A stretch of DNA of 64,000 bases from Novosphingobium terrae (lineage in GTDB: Bacteria > Pseudomonadota > Alphaproteobacteria > Sphingomonadales > Sphingomonadaceae): assembly GCF_017163935.1 (NCBI RefSeq), contig NZ_JABVZR010000001.1, positions 2,232,001 to 2,296,000 of the forward strand. Direction: 5' to 3'. Positions 1-9,870 of the stretch are shown piece by piece (position 1 is the stretch's first letter; each line of letters starts with the position of its first letter). Made by a program: the position numbers and the translations under genes. Under the pieces are notes generated by a model. It saw only the letters and a list, made by a program, of their open reading frames with translations, was not told the origin of the DNA and did no database searches.

Positions 1-2738
1 ATACCATCGTCCGTGACGGTGATGGACATCCGTCGACGGTTGAATGTCGTCTCCACGGCGATGGTCCGAGCGCTGGCGTGCCTCTCGACGTTGGCCAGGG
101 CCTCTTCCACGATGGCGATTGCTTCCTCGATGCACTCCATCTCGAGATCCGGCGGAGACCCCAAGCTCGTGACCTTCACGACAAAGCCCTGATCGCGATA
201 GCTCGATGCGAGAGTCTCGAGCCGACTGCTCAAATCGGCAGCCCCCGCCGACGATCGCAGGTCGCGCACGCGATCGCGGGCCTTCACGAGCACGTCGTCG
301 CCGCGCACGAGGGCTGACTCGATCATCGTATGGGCTTCCGATCCCGCCTGGACCTTCAGGGCCACGGCCTGAAAGCGCATCATCAGGCCATGGAAGCCCT
401 GCAGGAGCGTGTCGTGCAACTCGCGGGCGATCCGCTCGCGCTCGACTGTTCGGGCTTCGAAACCGAGACGGGCCCGCCGCACCTCACCCCTCGAATGCCA
501 GAGCACGGCGTAGAAAAGCAGTCCGCACAGCCCCAGCCCCAGCAGCACGCGGAACCACCACGTCTGCCAGAAGAACGGAGGGACCGTGAAATCCAGGCCT
601 GCCCCGGTCGTGTTCCAGACGCCGTCGACACCCGCCGCCGCGACCTGGAAGTGGTAGCTCCCCGGCGCCAGATTGACATAGGCCGCCGTTCTCCCGTGCC
701 CGGCCTCGACCCATCCTTCGTCCGCCCCGTCGAGGTGATAGCGGTAGCGGTTGTTGCGCGGATCGATGAGACTCAGGGCGGCGTAACGGATCTCGACACG
801 GCTGACGCCCTTGGGAACCTGCAGATCGCCCGGAGGCTGGATACGTCCATCCACGCTCACCTGCGTGATGCTGACCGGAGGCGGAAGGCCGGGCTTCATT
901 CGCCTAGAGGGATCGATCCGCACCAGCCCCTGGTTTGTGTTGAACCAGAGCTGGCCGGAGCCGTCCGTCACGGCGTCCGAGGCGATATAGGCAAGCAGCC
1001 GCGAGACGACCCCTTCCCCCGCGCCGACCGCCTGCGGCTCGACCGTGTCTCCCGGACGGTCGAATGCCCGCTCAAGCTCGGCCGTGGGCAGGCGCATGAT
1101 GCCCTGGTCGCCGATCAGCCAGCTGTCGGCCCCTTGCCGCACCAGGCCCGTGACGTTCTGCAGCCAGGGATAATCTCCTGACGAAAGAACCACGATGCGC
1201 TTGCCGTCATATCGGGCGAACCCGCCATCGCCGCCGAAATAGATGAAAGGGCCGTCCTGCTTCACCAGCTTGATGAAGCCAATCGAGATGTCGCTGGCTT
1301 TCCAGATCACTTTCGCCGCGCCGCCGGAAACCAGCAGGACGTCACCGAGAGGACGCAGCGAGATCATGCCATCCGGCTTGAGTGGAACGAGCTGCTGCCC
1401 GCCTGCAAGACCGGGCTGCATGTCGAGACGGCTTCCGTCCCACCGGAAGACGCCCAGAGGGGGTGTCGTTTCCCAGTAAGCCCCCTGGCCGTCGATCCCG
1501 CAGCCCTGCACCGGATACTGACTGGAGGCGAAAGGAAGAGTGCGCAGCTTTCCATTCTCGATCAGGACTTTCGTCTTTCCACCGACGAATGCGACCTTGC
1601 CGGTGCCGGCACATGCCATTTCAAGATCGCGAGCAGGGTGCAGAAGCCGCAGACGTCCCTGCGAAACCTCATACCCGCCCTGATCCGTGACGAAGTTGAA
1701 AGCACCGCCGCCCGGCGCCGCCCGGACAAGCCCGCTGCGGATGGTCCCCGGCACCGGAAAGGGCGTAATGGCCGACACATCATAGCGATCGAGCCCCTCG
1801 CTCGAGCCGCCCCAGATCGTTCCCTCGCGGTCCCGGAACAGGGTTTCGATCGATGATGCGCGCGTGTCCGGATGCATGCGGCCCGGATCGGCGGCACCGG
1901 CGATCCGCAGGCCGCCGTCTCCCCCGGCGATCCACAGCGACCCCTGATGGTCGAAGAGCAGCCCCGTCTGTCCGAAGGTGCGTCCGCCGAAGGTTCCTGA
2001 AAACGCGGCCGGGCCATTCTGTTTGCCCGCGACCTGGCGCAGGCCTGCCTGGCTGTGAACCCAGAGCCGCCCCGCCTCGTCTTCGGCGAAGGAAGGCACC
2101 ATGCCGATATCGAAACCTTGCCTCTCAAGTCTTCGAGAGCCAGGCGCCATACGGTAGAGATGCGGATAGGTCGCGAGCCACAATGCACCGCCGTGATCGA
2201 GATAGAGCGTCTGCAGCATCTCATCGGGTAGACCGTCCTTGACGCCGGTAACGTGCCAACGACTGCCGTCGAAATGGAGCAGGGCAGATCCGAAGGCGCT
2301 CTGTGCCAGCGCCCAGACATCGCCGCGAGGCGAAGTGACGATGCTCACGATCCGACCGTGCGCTGTCAGGCGGTCGGCGGGATGCAACGCACCGTCTCGA
2401 TAGAGGGCGATCCCTCCGTAATCGAAGCCGACCCATAGTTCCCCGCGCGGGCCCGCAGCCAGAGCCGTGATCAGATTGGAATGAGGGCGTCCGGACTTCA
2501 GGGAGGCTACGCGCTCGAAGCTGATGCCATCGAACCGGTAGAGACCGCTGCTGGCCCCAAGCCACAGGAAACCGTCGGCGGTCTGCGCGATAGCTCGGAT
2601 GCTGATCGGCGCGCCGTCGCGTGGGGACCAGTGCGTGTGGCGGAAGCCGCTGACGTCCTGCGCATTCAATGGACTCGCCTGAGCGCAGAACATGCCGCAT
2701 GCGGCCGCGAAGACGGCTATCCGATGGAAGCCACGCAT
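1..2738 (-). CDS. Propeller-type sensor histidine kinase, C-terminus cut by window edge
   Basis: Hybrid-type membrane sensor of the ligand-binding beta-propeller/Y_Y_Y class. An ATG at 2738-2736 opens a frame with no stop down to base 1 (912 codons visible). The N-terminus is a signal-like segment followed by an early propeller blade with the family signature TADGFLWLGASSGLYRFDG. A Y_Y_Y domain (AYVNLAPGSYHFQVA) lies around residues 690-710. One membrane helix rich in W, F, L and G is at about 722-746. A HisKA_3 box reads RERIARELHDTLLQG, with the phosphoacceptor His at about residue 775. The start of a HATPase_c domain follows (EEALANVERHA, then ITVTDDG), where the window ends. In this family the partner is usually a LuxR-type response regulator, which would lie left of the window. 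The ligand is unknown. The identity is secure, but the C-terminal ATPase lobe cannot be checked. Confidence 0.93.
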   Translation of the reverse strand, partial: MRGFHRIAVFAAACGMFCAQASPLNAQDVSGFRHTHWSPRDGAPISIRAIAQTADGFLWLGASSGLYRFDGISFERVASLKSGRPHSNLITALAAGPRGELWVGFDYGGIALYRDGALHPADRLTAHGRIVSIVTSPRGDVWALAQSAFGSALLHFDGSRWHVTGVKDGLPDEMLQTLYLDHGGALWLATYPHLYRMAPGSRRLERQGFDIGMVPSFAEDEAGRLWVHSQAGLRQVAGKQNGPAAFSGTFGGRTFGQTGLLFDHQGSLWIAGGDGGLRIAGAADPGRMHPDTRASSIETLFRDREGTIWGGSSEGLDRYDVSAITPFPVPGTIRSGLVRAAPGGGAFNFVTDQGGYEVSQGRLRLLHPARDLEMACAGTGKVAFVGGKTKVLIENGKLRTLPFASSQYPVQGCGIDGQGAYWETTPPLGVFRWDGSRLDMQPGLAGGQQLVPLKPDGMISLRPLGDVLLVSGGAAKVIWKASDISIGFIKLVKQDGPFIYFGGDGGFARYDGKRIVVLSSGDYPWLQNVTGLVRQGADSWLIGDQGIMRLPTAELERAFDRPGDTVEPQAVGAGEGVVSRLLAYIASDAVTDGSGQLWFNTNQGLVRIDPSRRMKPGLPPPVSITQVSVDGRIQPPGDLQVPKGVSRVEIRYAALSLIDPRNNRYRYHLDGADEGWVEAGHGRTAAYVNLAPGSYHFQVAAAGVDGVWNTTGAGLDFTVPPFFWQTWWFRVLLGLGLCGLLFYAVLWHSRGEVRRARLGFEARTVERERIARELHDTLLQGFHGLMMRFQAVALKVQAGSEAHTMIESALVRGDDVLVKARDRVRDLRSSAGAADLSSRLETLASSYRDQGFVVKVTSLGSPPDLEMECIEEAIAIVEEALANVERHASARTIAVETTFNRRRMSITVTDDG

Positions 2739-3069
2739 GAATGGCTTATCATGTATCAAGAGCAGGCCCCCCGGCGCGAACGGCGACAACGTTCGGGAAG
2801 CGTCTATGGCATAGGGAAGACCGCCGACAAAATGCTTCCTTGGTAGCACGCGTCTCCCAGGCAGACTTGTGGAAGTCCGACTGGCTGGGGAAAATAAGGG
2901 GGCCGACACGGTCAGCGCGAAAAAGGCCAAATCTCTCAGCCACCTTGCTTCCCGTTCGCTTTGAGCATGAATGACCAAAAGAAGGCACGGGCTGCCAATC
3001 GCCTGAAGCGCAGGTCCAACATGGTTGGCCGCGTAACGCCCCTGCCCCCCTCCTGCGATGGAATTACGC
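2739..3069. other. Intergenic region between divergent sensor kinase and dld
   Basis: About 330 bases separate the start of the minus-strand sensor kinase from the plus-strand D-lactate dehydrogenase, so both promoters should lie here. I see no convincing gene. The short frames present are shadow-like, and I found no clear operator repeat. Confidence 0.5.
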
Positions 3070-4785
3070 ATGCACGCCCCTGCCTCCACCACATCGGACC
3101 CGGCGCCCTTGCTGCGCGACCTTCAAGGAATTGTCGGCAGTCGGTATCTGCTGACCGGGGACCGCAAGACGGAGCGCTATCGCACCGGCTTTCGTTTCGG
3201 TTCCGGCAAGGCCCTGGCGGTGGTCGTGCCAGGAAGCCTGGTGGAACTCTGGAAGCTGGTGAACGCCTGCGCCAAGGCAGGCGTCATCATCATCATGCAG
3301 GCGGCGAACACGGGCCTCACGGGCGGCTCGACCCCGGACGGCGACACCTATGACCGCGATATCGTGATCATCAGCACCACGCGGCTGCAAGGCATCCAGC
3401 TGATCCGAAGGGGAACCCAGGCGATCTGTCTCCCCGGCTCGCGCCTGTTCGAACTCGAGGAGCTGACCGCCAAGATCGGCCGGGAGCCCCATTCGCGTAT
3501 TGGATCCTCGTGCATCGGCGCATCGATCCTGGGCGGCATCTGCAACAATTCGGGCGGAGCCCTGATCCATCGCGGGCCTGCCTACACCGAAATGGCTCTC
3601 TATGCCCGCATCACGCCGGAGGGCGGGGTGGAACTGGTCAATCATCTGGGCGTCGCGCTCGGCAACGAACCTGAGGCCATGCTCGCACGCCTGGACGCGG
3701 GCGATCTCGACGAGGGTGCCATCAAAGACGACGCCACGAGGGCATGTTCCGATCATGGCTATCAGCAGCATGTCCGTCAGGTGGATGCAGATACGCCGGC
3801 GCGCTTCAACAACGATCCGCGACATCTCCACGAGGCTGCTGGAAGCGGTGGCCATGTGGTGGTGTTCGCCGTGCGGCTCGACACCTTCCCGCGCGAGGAC
3901 GACATCGTGGACTTCTACGTCGGGACCAACGATCCCGCCGAATTGACCGCGCTGCGACGGACGATCCTCACCACCTTCGCCGAACTGCCCATCCAGGGAG
4001 AATACATCCATCGGTCGGCGTTTCGGCTGACCGAACGCTATGGCAAGGACACCTTCCTGGCCATCCGTTACCTGGGCGCCAAGCATCTGCCGCGTCTCTT
4101 CGCCCTCAAGGGGCGCTTCGATGCCTTTTTCGGCCGGCTGTCATGGGGCCCCCACGATCTCTCCGACCGCATCATGCAGGCGGCCGTAGCGCTCCTGCCA
4201 CGCCATCTTCCGGAGCGGATGCGGGATTTCGACCGGCGCTTCGAACACCATCTCATGCTGCGCATGGGTGGGAAAGGCATCGTCGAGGCCCGCACGCTGC
4301 TGTCGCAGGTTTTTCCGACCCGGACCGGGGAATGGTTCGAATGCACCAAGGACGAGGGCGAGAAGGCATTCCTTCATCGCTTTGCCGTCGCAGGAGCCTC
4401 GATCCGGTATCGGGCCCTTCATCGCGATCTGGTCGCCGACATCGTCGCGCTCGATGTCGCCCTGCGGCGCGACGATCAGGACTGGAACGAGCACCTGCCC
4501 GAGGACATAGCGCGCAGGATCGTAGGCATCAGCACCTGCGGGCACTTCTTCTGTCACGTCTTCCACCGTGACTATTTCCTTAAGAAGGGCGAGGACCCAG
4601 TCGCCTTCGAGCATGCGATGCTTCGCCTGCTCGACACCCGTGGTGCCGAATACCCGGCCGAGCATAATGTCGGCCACCTCTATCCGGCCAAGGAAGCACT
4701 GAAAGAGCACTACCGCGCGCTCGATCCGACAAACAGCCTCAACCCGGGTATCGGGCTGACGTCGAAATTGGCCAACTGGGCCTGA
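3070..4785 (+). CDS. dld: Quinone-dependent D-lactate dehydrogenase
   Basis: Peripheral membrane FAD enzyme that oxidises D-lactate to pyruvate and passes electrons to the quinone pool. The protein can be aligned from memory with E. coli Dld along its whole length (571 aa there, 571 here). Shared blocks include IIMQAANTGLTGGSTPDG in the FAD-binding region, REPHSRIGSSCIGAS and GGICNNSGGALIHRGPAYTEM, and near the C-terminus AEYPAEHNVGHLYPAKE followed by DPTNSLNPGIG. An upstream in-frame ATG at 3058 exists, but the ATG at 3070 gives the family's usual N-terminal length and has a weak GGA element before it. Its product, pyruvate, is the substrate of the pyruvate:quinone oxidoreductase at 11531, so both could feed the same quinone pool. 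Confidence 0.96.
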   Translation: MHAPASTTSDPAPLLRDLQGIVGSRYLLTGDRKTERYRTGFRFGSGKALAVVVPGSLVELWKLVNACAKAGVIIIMQAANTGLTGGSTPDGDTYDRDIVIISTTRLQGIQLIRRGTQAICLPGSRLFELEELTAKIGREPHSRIGSSCIGASILGGICNNSGGALIHRGPAYTEMALYARITPEGGVELVNHLGVALGNEPEAMLARLDAGDLDEGAIKDDATRACSDHGYQQHVRQVDADTPARFNNDPRHLHEAAGSGGHVVVFAVRLDTFPREDDIVDFYVGTNDPAELTALRRTILTTFAELPIQGEYIHRSAFRLTERYGKDTFLAIRYLGAKHLPRLFALKGRFDAFFGRLSWGPHDLSDRIMQAAVALLPRHLPERMRDFDRRFEHHLMLRMGGKGIVEARTLLSQVFPTRTGEWFECTKDEGEKAFLHRFAVAGASIRYRALHRDLVADIVALDVALRRDDQDWNEHLPEDIARRIVGISTCGHFFCHVFHRDYFLKKGEDPVAFEHAMLRLLDTRGAEYPAEHNVGHLYPAKEALKEHYRALDPTNSLNPGIGLTSKLANWA

Positions 4786-4999
4786 ACGCTGTCCATAAGC
4801 TCCCGACGGCCATCGCAAAGTCGATCTGCACGCTCTACAGGCAGACCGGATTAGACGATGGCGCCGTGCCACCATCGGCTCGCTACCGATGTGCCACGAT
4901 CCTCGAAGATCGTATTAAGACGAGATCACAAGTGCTTGAAACGTCCAGCGCATCTCCTGCTCATCGCAACTGCCAGTCTTCCCAGATGGCGACGTTCGC

Positions 5000-7507
5000 A
5001 TGAACCAGCCAGTAGCCCGCTATCGCTTTGGAAGTTTTTCCCTGCTTCTTCCCCACTTGACGCTCAGCCGTGATGGCGAACCGGTCAAGCTGGGCGGACG
5101 GGCGCTCAATCTCCTGGCTGCCCTTGCCGAAGCGGGTGGCGGCCTGGTCCCGCGGGACGATCTGCTGGCCAGGGTCTGGCCCGGGCAGACGATCGATGAG
5201 AGCGCGATCCGCGTGCATCTGTCGGCTCTGCGCAAGGCTCTCGCGCAGGACGGAGATGGTGGCAGCGTCATCGTCAACGAGGCGGGTCGGGGATACCGCC
5301 TAGCCTTGCCGGTCACGCGCGAACTGGAGCAGCCGAAGGATGCTCTTCCCGATCAGCCTGTGGCCAGACGCTCCGCCGCTCCCCAGCTTCCCATTCGGGT
5401 TGGCGCCATCTGGGGCCGCGACAGCACCATCGAAAGCCTCGTCGAGGAACTCGATCGCCAGCGGTTCATCACGATCGCCGGGCCGGGAGGCATCGGCAAG
5501 ACCACCGTGGCGCTGGCCGTCGCGGCCCATCTGGCGCAATCCGGCCGATCCGCCACCTGGTTTGTCGATTTCGCTCCGATCAACGATCCTGCCTCAGTGG
5601 CCAGCACCCTTGCCACCACCCTTGGCCTTCCTGCGGTAGGGCATGATCCGATCGATGCGATCTCGCTGGCGCTGGAAGGCGAACCGACCCTGCTTCTGTT
5701 CGACAACTGCGAGCATGTCGTCGATGCCGCCGCGATCATGGCGGAGGAACTTCTCCGCCGGCTGCCGTCGCTTTCGCTGCTGACGACAAGCCGCGAACCG
5801 CTTCGGGCCGAGGGCGAGTGGGTGCATCGGCTGGCGGCTCTCGATGTGCCGCGCGAGCAGTTCGCCGACGACGTGGCACACGCCATGGCCTTTCCCGCGA
5901 TTGCGCTCTTTGTGGAGCGAGCGAGAGCGGCCAACGCGTCCTACGACCTCACCACACGGAACCTGACCTCGGTCATCGAGATCTGCCGGAGCCTGGACGG
6001 CATTCCCCTGGCGATAGAGCTGGCCGCCGCCCGCAGCGACCTGATGGATCCGGCGATGATCGCCGAGGGGCTCGACGACCGCTTCGGTCTTCTTACGCGT
6101 GGTCGCCGCACGGCCCTTCCCCGTCACCAGACCTTGCGGGCGGCACTCGACTGGAGCTACGCCCTGCTCGCCCCTTCAGCGCAGCGCCTGCTGGACAGGC
6201 TCGCACTGTTCCGGTCCGGCTTCGATTCCGAGGCAGCCTTGACGATGGCGTCAGGTGCCGGACTGAAGCTCGCCGCAGCCCGCGATGCCCTGTCAGACCT
6301 CGTCGCGAAATCCCTGGTCAGCACCGCGACGAACGCTCGGGGAATGCATTTTCGCCTTCTCGATACCACCCGCCATTACGGCCTCGATCGGCTCGAAGAG
6401 AGCGGGGAGGATCATGCGGCGAGAGGTGATCACGCGCGCTATCTCCTCTCGCATTTCGCGAACAGTGCTACCGCGTGGGAAGGAAAAGCCCCCCGCGACT
6501 GGCTGGCGGCCTACAGCGGCTCTATCGACGATGCCCGCAGCGCATTGGCGTGGGCGAGCCAGCGCGACGGTGACCCTTCCCTGGCGGTCGAGCTGGTCAT
6601 CGCCAGTGCCCCGCTCTGGTTCCACCTGTCTCTCCCGAGAGAGTTCCTGGACAAGGCGGAGGCCGCGATCCAGGCGATGGAGCAATCGGGCAGTTCCGGA
6701 AATCATGTCGATGACGCTCGCCGCATCGAACTGCTCGCGAGCTATGGCCATGCCCTGTGGCATACACGCGGCCCCGTTCCCGCAATGGAGGCGGCGTTTG
6801 CCCGCGCTCTGAGCCTGGCCGAGGCGATGGGCGATGACGCTCTGGTCATGCGCACGCTCTGGGGCGTGTGGGCCCACCGGATTCTGGCGGGCGACTATGT
6901 CGAAAGCATCGCACTGGCCGAGCGCTTCGTGGCTCTGACAGGCATCGACGGCGCTCTGGCCAACCGCCAGACCGGAGCCCACATGTGCGCCCTCTCCCGG
7001 CATTTCTCCGGGGATCATGCGACCGCTCTGAAATTGCTGCATGAAGTCCTTGCGGGTGACGCGGCGCCGGAGCGAGCCAATCACGCCAACCACGCCCAGG
7101 TCGACGGCAAGATCGCCGCCATGAGCCTGCTGATGCGGCTGGAATGGCTCCGAGAGGGTGGCGACCTGCAAGCGGCCATGGCGATGGCGCGCGAATGCGC
7201 CCAGGACGCGATGGAAATCGATCATGCACTTTCGGCCTGCTACGGTCTGGCGGTGGGCTGCATTCCGGTTGCGATCGCGGCGGGAGAACTTGACCTGGCA
7301 CGCGCATGGATTGCAGCGATGGCCGTCCATACCCTCCGCCATGGTCTGGATCACTGGCACACCTTCGTCATCGGCTACGGCAAGGCATTGGAAAATGGCC
7401 ATGCGTATCAAGACAATACGAGCGGAATGCAGTCCGACATGTTCGCGGTCGCGACCGGTGATACCGGTCAGGTGATGTGGGCGCGAAATCTGGCGCCCTT
7501 GCCTTAA
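5000..7507 (+). CDS. Winged-helix transcriptional regulator with STAND-type ATPase domain
   Basis: An 835-aa cytoplasmic regulator. Residues about 8-105 form an OmpR-type winged helix (Trans_reg_C); the recognition region includes DESAIRVHLSALRKAL and ends NEAGRGYRLALPV. A P-loop NTPase follows with Walker A GPGGIGKTT at 161-169, a Walker-B-like LLLFDNCEHV around 233-242 and the sensor-like segment SLLTTSREPL. This is the arrangement of LuxR/AfsR-like STAND regulators. The C-terminal half is alpha-helical, TPR-like and poorly conserved. It lies about 100 bases upstream of an AraC-type regulator on the same strand, so the two may act in one circuit. The inducing signal cannot be read from the sequence. 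Confidence 0.85.
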   Translation: MNQPVARYRFGSFSLLLPHLTLSRDGEPVKLGGRALNLLAALAEAGGGLVPRDDLLARVWPGQTIDESAIRVHLSALRKALAQDGDGGSVIVNEAGRGYRLALPVTRELEQPKDALPDQPVARRSAAPQLPIRVGAIWGRDSTIESLVEELDRQRFITIAGPGGIGKTTVALAVAAHLAQSGRSATWFVDFAPINDPASVASTLATTLGLPAVGHDPIDAISLALEGEPTLLLFDNCEHVVDAAAIMAEELLRRLPSLSLLTTSREPLRAEGEWVHRLAALDVPREQFADDVAHAMAFPAIALFVERARAANASYDLTTRNLTSVIEICRSLDGIPLAIELAAARSDLMDPAMIAEGLDDRFGLLTRGRRTALPRHQTLRAALDWSYALLAPSAQRLLDRLALFRSGFDSEAALTMASGAGLKLAAARDALSDLVAKSLVSTATNARGMHFRLLDTTRHYGLDRLEESGEDHAARGDHARYLLSHFANSATAWEGKAPRDWLAAYSGSIDDARSALAWASQRDGDPSLAVELVIASAPLWFHLSLPREFLDKAEAAIQAMEQSGSSGNHVDDARRIELLASYGHALWHTRGPVPAMEAAFARALSLAEAMGDDALVMRTLWGVWAHRILAGDYVESIALAERFVALTGIDGALANRQTGAHMCALSRHFSGDHATALKLLHEVLAGDAAPERANHANHAQVDGKIAAMSLLMRLEWLREGGDLQAAMAMARECAQDAMEIDHALSACYGLAVGCIPVAIAAGELDLARAWIAAMAVHTLRHGLDHWHTFVIGYGKALENGHAYQDNTSGMQSDMFAVATGDTGQVMWARNLAPLP

Positions 7508-7604
7508 CATCTCTTCGCGACACTTCACTCACGCCCTTCGGCGGGCGGCGCCATCATGGCTCCATCGAACCGGTCATCGGGACCGGCTCTGCAGGAGCAA
7601 ACCA

Positions 7605-8141
7605 ATGAACGCCCCCGCCAGCCATGCCATGCCCCAAGGCGCTGCCCCCTTCGCTGCCCTCGCCGCCATGCTCGAGGACGCCGCCGGGGCGATCGACCGT
7701 GACATCGCCTTCGCCCGTGACCGCATCGCCGCCGTGCGCGACCTCCTGCTGGGCCGGCCCGCCAAGCCGGTCGAGATGCCGACCACCGGCGGCCTTGCCC
7801 CCTGGCAGGCGCGAAAGGTCATCGCGCATATCGATGCCCACATGGAGGATACCATCACCAACGACGAGCTGGCCTCCCTCGTCCGCCTGAGCTGCGGCCA
7901 CTTCTGCCGCGCCTTTCGCAACACCTTCGGCGTCACGCCGCATGCGTTCGTGATGCAGCGTCGCGTCGACAATGCCTCGATGATGATGATCCGCAGCGCG
8001 GAGCCGCTGGCAGCGATCGCCGCGGCCTGCGGCTTCACCGATCAGGCGCATCTGAGCCGTCTGTTCCGCCGCGTCAAAGGGTTCTCGCCCGCGATCTGGC
8101 GCCGCCAGCACATGTCCGCATCCGTCATGCTGGCCGCCTGA
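7605..8141 (+). CDS. AraC-family transcriptional regulator (DNA-binding domain mainly)
   Basis: A 178-aa protein. The last ~105 residues are a complete AraC/XylS double helix-turn-helix: IDAHMEDTITNDELASLV, then the signature SCGHFCRAFRNTFGVTPHAFV, and the second HTH ending FTDQAHLSRLFRRVKGFSP. Only ~70 residues precede it, too few for the usual cupin-type ligand domain, so it resembles short AraC activators that respond to another partner. A good ribosome-binding site (caggagcaaacc) precedes the ATG. It is followed almost immediately by the hydrolase-fold gene, whose Shine-Dalgarno overlaps this stop codon, which implies co-transcription and translational coupling. Confidence 0.9.
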   Translation: MNAPASHAMPQGAAPFAALAAMLEDAAGAIDRDIAFARDRIAAVRDLLLGRPAKPVEMPTTGGLAPWQARKVIAHIDAHMEDTITNDELASLVRLSCGHFCRAFRNTFGVTPHAFVMQRRVDNASMMMIRSAEPLAAIAAACGFTDQAHLSRLFRRVKGFSPAIWRRQHMSASVMLAA

Positions 8142-8155
8142 GGAGCATGGACCCC

Positions 8156-9025
8156 ATGTCCGAAACACGTCGTCCGCTCGAGCCGCTTGGCGACAGGCTC
8201 CTCACTCCAGGCGTCTGCCATCCCACCCTTGACCCGATGGTCCAGACGTTTCTCGACCGCTATGCGGAAGGAGCGTTGGAGGCCTTGCCGTATTGCAGTC
8301 CGGACAGGCAGCCTCATCTGCTGCTCCCGGCCCGAGAGAAGAGCCGGCCTCTTCCGTTTCTCGTCTATCTCCAGGACATCGCTTCGCCGTCCCGCGAGCA
8401 ATTCCTACAGCTGCTTGCCGATCAGGCCGGCCTCGCCGTTCTGCTTCACACCTTTTCTCCCGAGGCTGGCTGGCAGGCGATCGACAGCAGCCTTCAGGAG
8501 GAATTGAATCTGCTTGCGGAACAGGGCCCGCGACAGGGCATCGATCCCAGCCGGCTGATCCTGGCGGGTGACGGTCTGGGGGCGCTGGTCGCGGCGGGAT
8601 TTGCCAGCCGCAGGGGCAATGGACATCGACGTCCCATTCTCATCGTGCTGGCGACGCCTCTGCTCGATCCCCCAGCGGCCGGATATTGCACGGAATGGCT
8701 TCCGACGACTGAGGCCATCGCTCAGGCGGAGATCGCCGCACCGCTTCTCGATCCCGATGGGTGGCCTGCACGTTTTGCGCGGCCGAGGCTGCAGCGGATG
8801 CCACCGACTGTGCTGATCACGGCGGAAATGGATCCGTTTCGAGATGGCGCCGAAGCCTTCGCTCGCCGGTTGATGGCAGCTGAAATGGAGGTTTCGGCGA
8901 GCCGATTGCTGGGAACGATCCATGATTTCACCTGGCTGCCCGGCCTTGTCGATGCCTGCGCCACGCTGAACGCACGGCAGATCATCGTCGGCGCTCTTGG
9001 AGCCGAACTGCCGACCGAGAGCTGA
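8156..9025 (+). CDS. Alpha/beta-hydrolase-fold protein lacking the serine nucleophile
   Basis: Resembles the HSL/alpha-beta hydrolase fold. The segment RLILAGDGLGALVAA sits where active esterases carry G-D-S-x-G, followed by a strand with LIVLATPLL, an acid-bearing TAEMDPFRDGAEAFA and a late GTIHDFTWL that supplies the acid and histidine positions. The nucleophile position is Gly instead of Ser, and no HGGG oxyanion motif is present, so classical esterase activity is unlikely. The start at 8156 is chosen because the AGGAG at 8141-8145 is well spaced for it; an ATG at 8147 is also in frame. The AraC-type regulator directly upstream suggests a joint regulatory or ligand-binding role, which is inference. 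Confidence 0.6.
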   Translation: MSETRRPLEPLGDRLLTPGVCHPTLDPMVQTFLDRYAEGALEALPYCSPDRQPHLLLPAREKSRPLPFLVYLQDIASPSREQFLQLLADQAGLAVLLHTFSPEAGWQAIDSSLQEELNLLAEQGPRQGIDPSRLILAGDGLGALVAAGFASRRGNGHRRPILIVLATPLLDPPAAGYCTEWLPTTEAIAQAEIAAPLLDPDGWPARFARPRLQRMPPTVLITAEMDPFRDGAEAFARRLMAAEMEVSASRLLGTIHDFTWLPGLVDACATLNARQIIVGALGAELPTES

Positions 9026-9038
9026 AAGGAGGTCTGCC

Positions 9039-9260
9039 ATGCCGCTTCCCCTCACTTTTCTCCCTCGCCGGCGACCTGATGCACGCGAGCGGGCGGATCG
9101 CAAGCGCCCGCCGCTGCATCACATCGCTACGACAGTCTTCGAACTGGTGGTCGGGGCTGTCGTCGGAAGCGACATGGCACCGTTCGTTCGCCCCTGGCTG
9201 GCTTGCTCCGCCAGCTTCCTGAGGAACCGCACGATTACACCGTGGCGAAGCGTCGCCTGA
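9039..9260 (+). CDS. Small hypothetical protein (73 aa)
   Basis: The ATG at 9039 has one of the strongest Shine-Dalgarno sequences in the window (AAAGGAGGT at 9024-9032) and starts 13 bases after the hydrolase stop. It is therefore probably translated as the last gene of the AraC/hydrolase unit. The product is basic at the N-terminus, with a moderately hydrophobic segment TTVFELVVGAVVGSDMAPFV. I recognise no family. The call rests on the ribosome-binding site and position. Confidence 0.45.
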   Translation: MPLPLTFLPRRRPDARERADRKRPPLHHIATTVFELVVGAVVGSDMAPFVRPWLACSASFLRNRTITPWRSVA

Positions 9261-9435
9261 TCGGCCCGGACGATTGCCCCCGCTTATCCGACCGATGGAA
9301 AAGCTGAGAAAACGGGCCGAAGCGTCATGATGATCCGGTCGGCCCATCGTCTCCGCATAGGAGCATCGAGTTTCTGTCGTCCTTCGTTCAGACTCCCTTC
9401 GTTAACCTAGGCCGCAAGCTGAGAGGGAGATCGAT

Positions 9436-9870
9436 ATGAAATCTGCTAGGCATGGCGTGCTGGCTCTAGCCTTCCTGGCCGCCGCAGGCACCGCGGCGTG
9501 GGCCAGTGTCGACCGATCGCCTCCGCCCGGCGGAGTATACCGCCTGAAGCCGGGACTATACGTTGCGACGTCATCGAGCTGCGAAGCGCCTGCCAATGCC
9601 GCGATCCGGCGATATGACGGCAAGGGCATCAGCAGTGCTCACAGCCATTCCTGCAGCGCAAAGATCGTGTCCCGGAAGGAAAGCACATATGTCGTCCGCC
9701 AATCCTGCATCTCGGCAGGCACAGGTCCCGCTCCCCGTTTCGAGGAACGGCAGGTGGTGACTGTGCGCGATGCCCTCAACTTCTCCGTGAAGACGCAGGG
9801 GCCAACGACCTCCTACCGATACTGCGCGGCATATCAGCTTCCTGCCGAACTCAGGGAATATGCAAAGTGA
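9436..9870 (+). CDS. Exported hypothetical protein, Cys-containing
   Basis: A 144-aa protein with a clear Sec signal peptide: a basic start MKSARHG, then a hydrophobic LALAFLAAAGTAAWA with a likely cut after AWA. The mature part is periplasmic, with the segment GVYRLKPGLYVATSSSCEAP and four further cysteines that could form disulfides. The ribosome-binding site is GAGAGGGAGAT. The stop overlaps the GTG start of the next lipoprotein gene, so the two are translationally coupled. No function can be assigned. Confidence 0.75.
   Translation: MKSARHGVLALAFLAAAGTAAWASVDRSPPPGGVYRLKPGLYVATSSSCEAPANAAIRRYDGKGISSAHSHSCSAKIVSRKESTYVVRQSCISAGTGPAPRFEERQVVTVRDALNFSVKTQGPTTSYRYCAAYQLPAELREYAK

Noticed and set aside
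330..1181. Long plus-strand frame opposite the sensor kinase
   Set aside because: It is the shadow of the minus-strand kinase; the minus frame shows real propeller, Y_Y_Y and kinase motifs.
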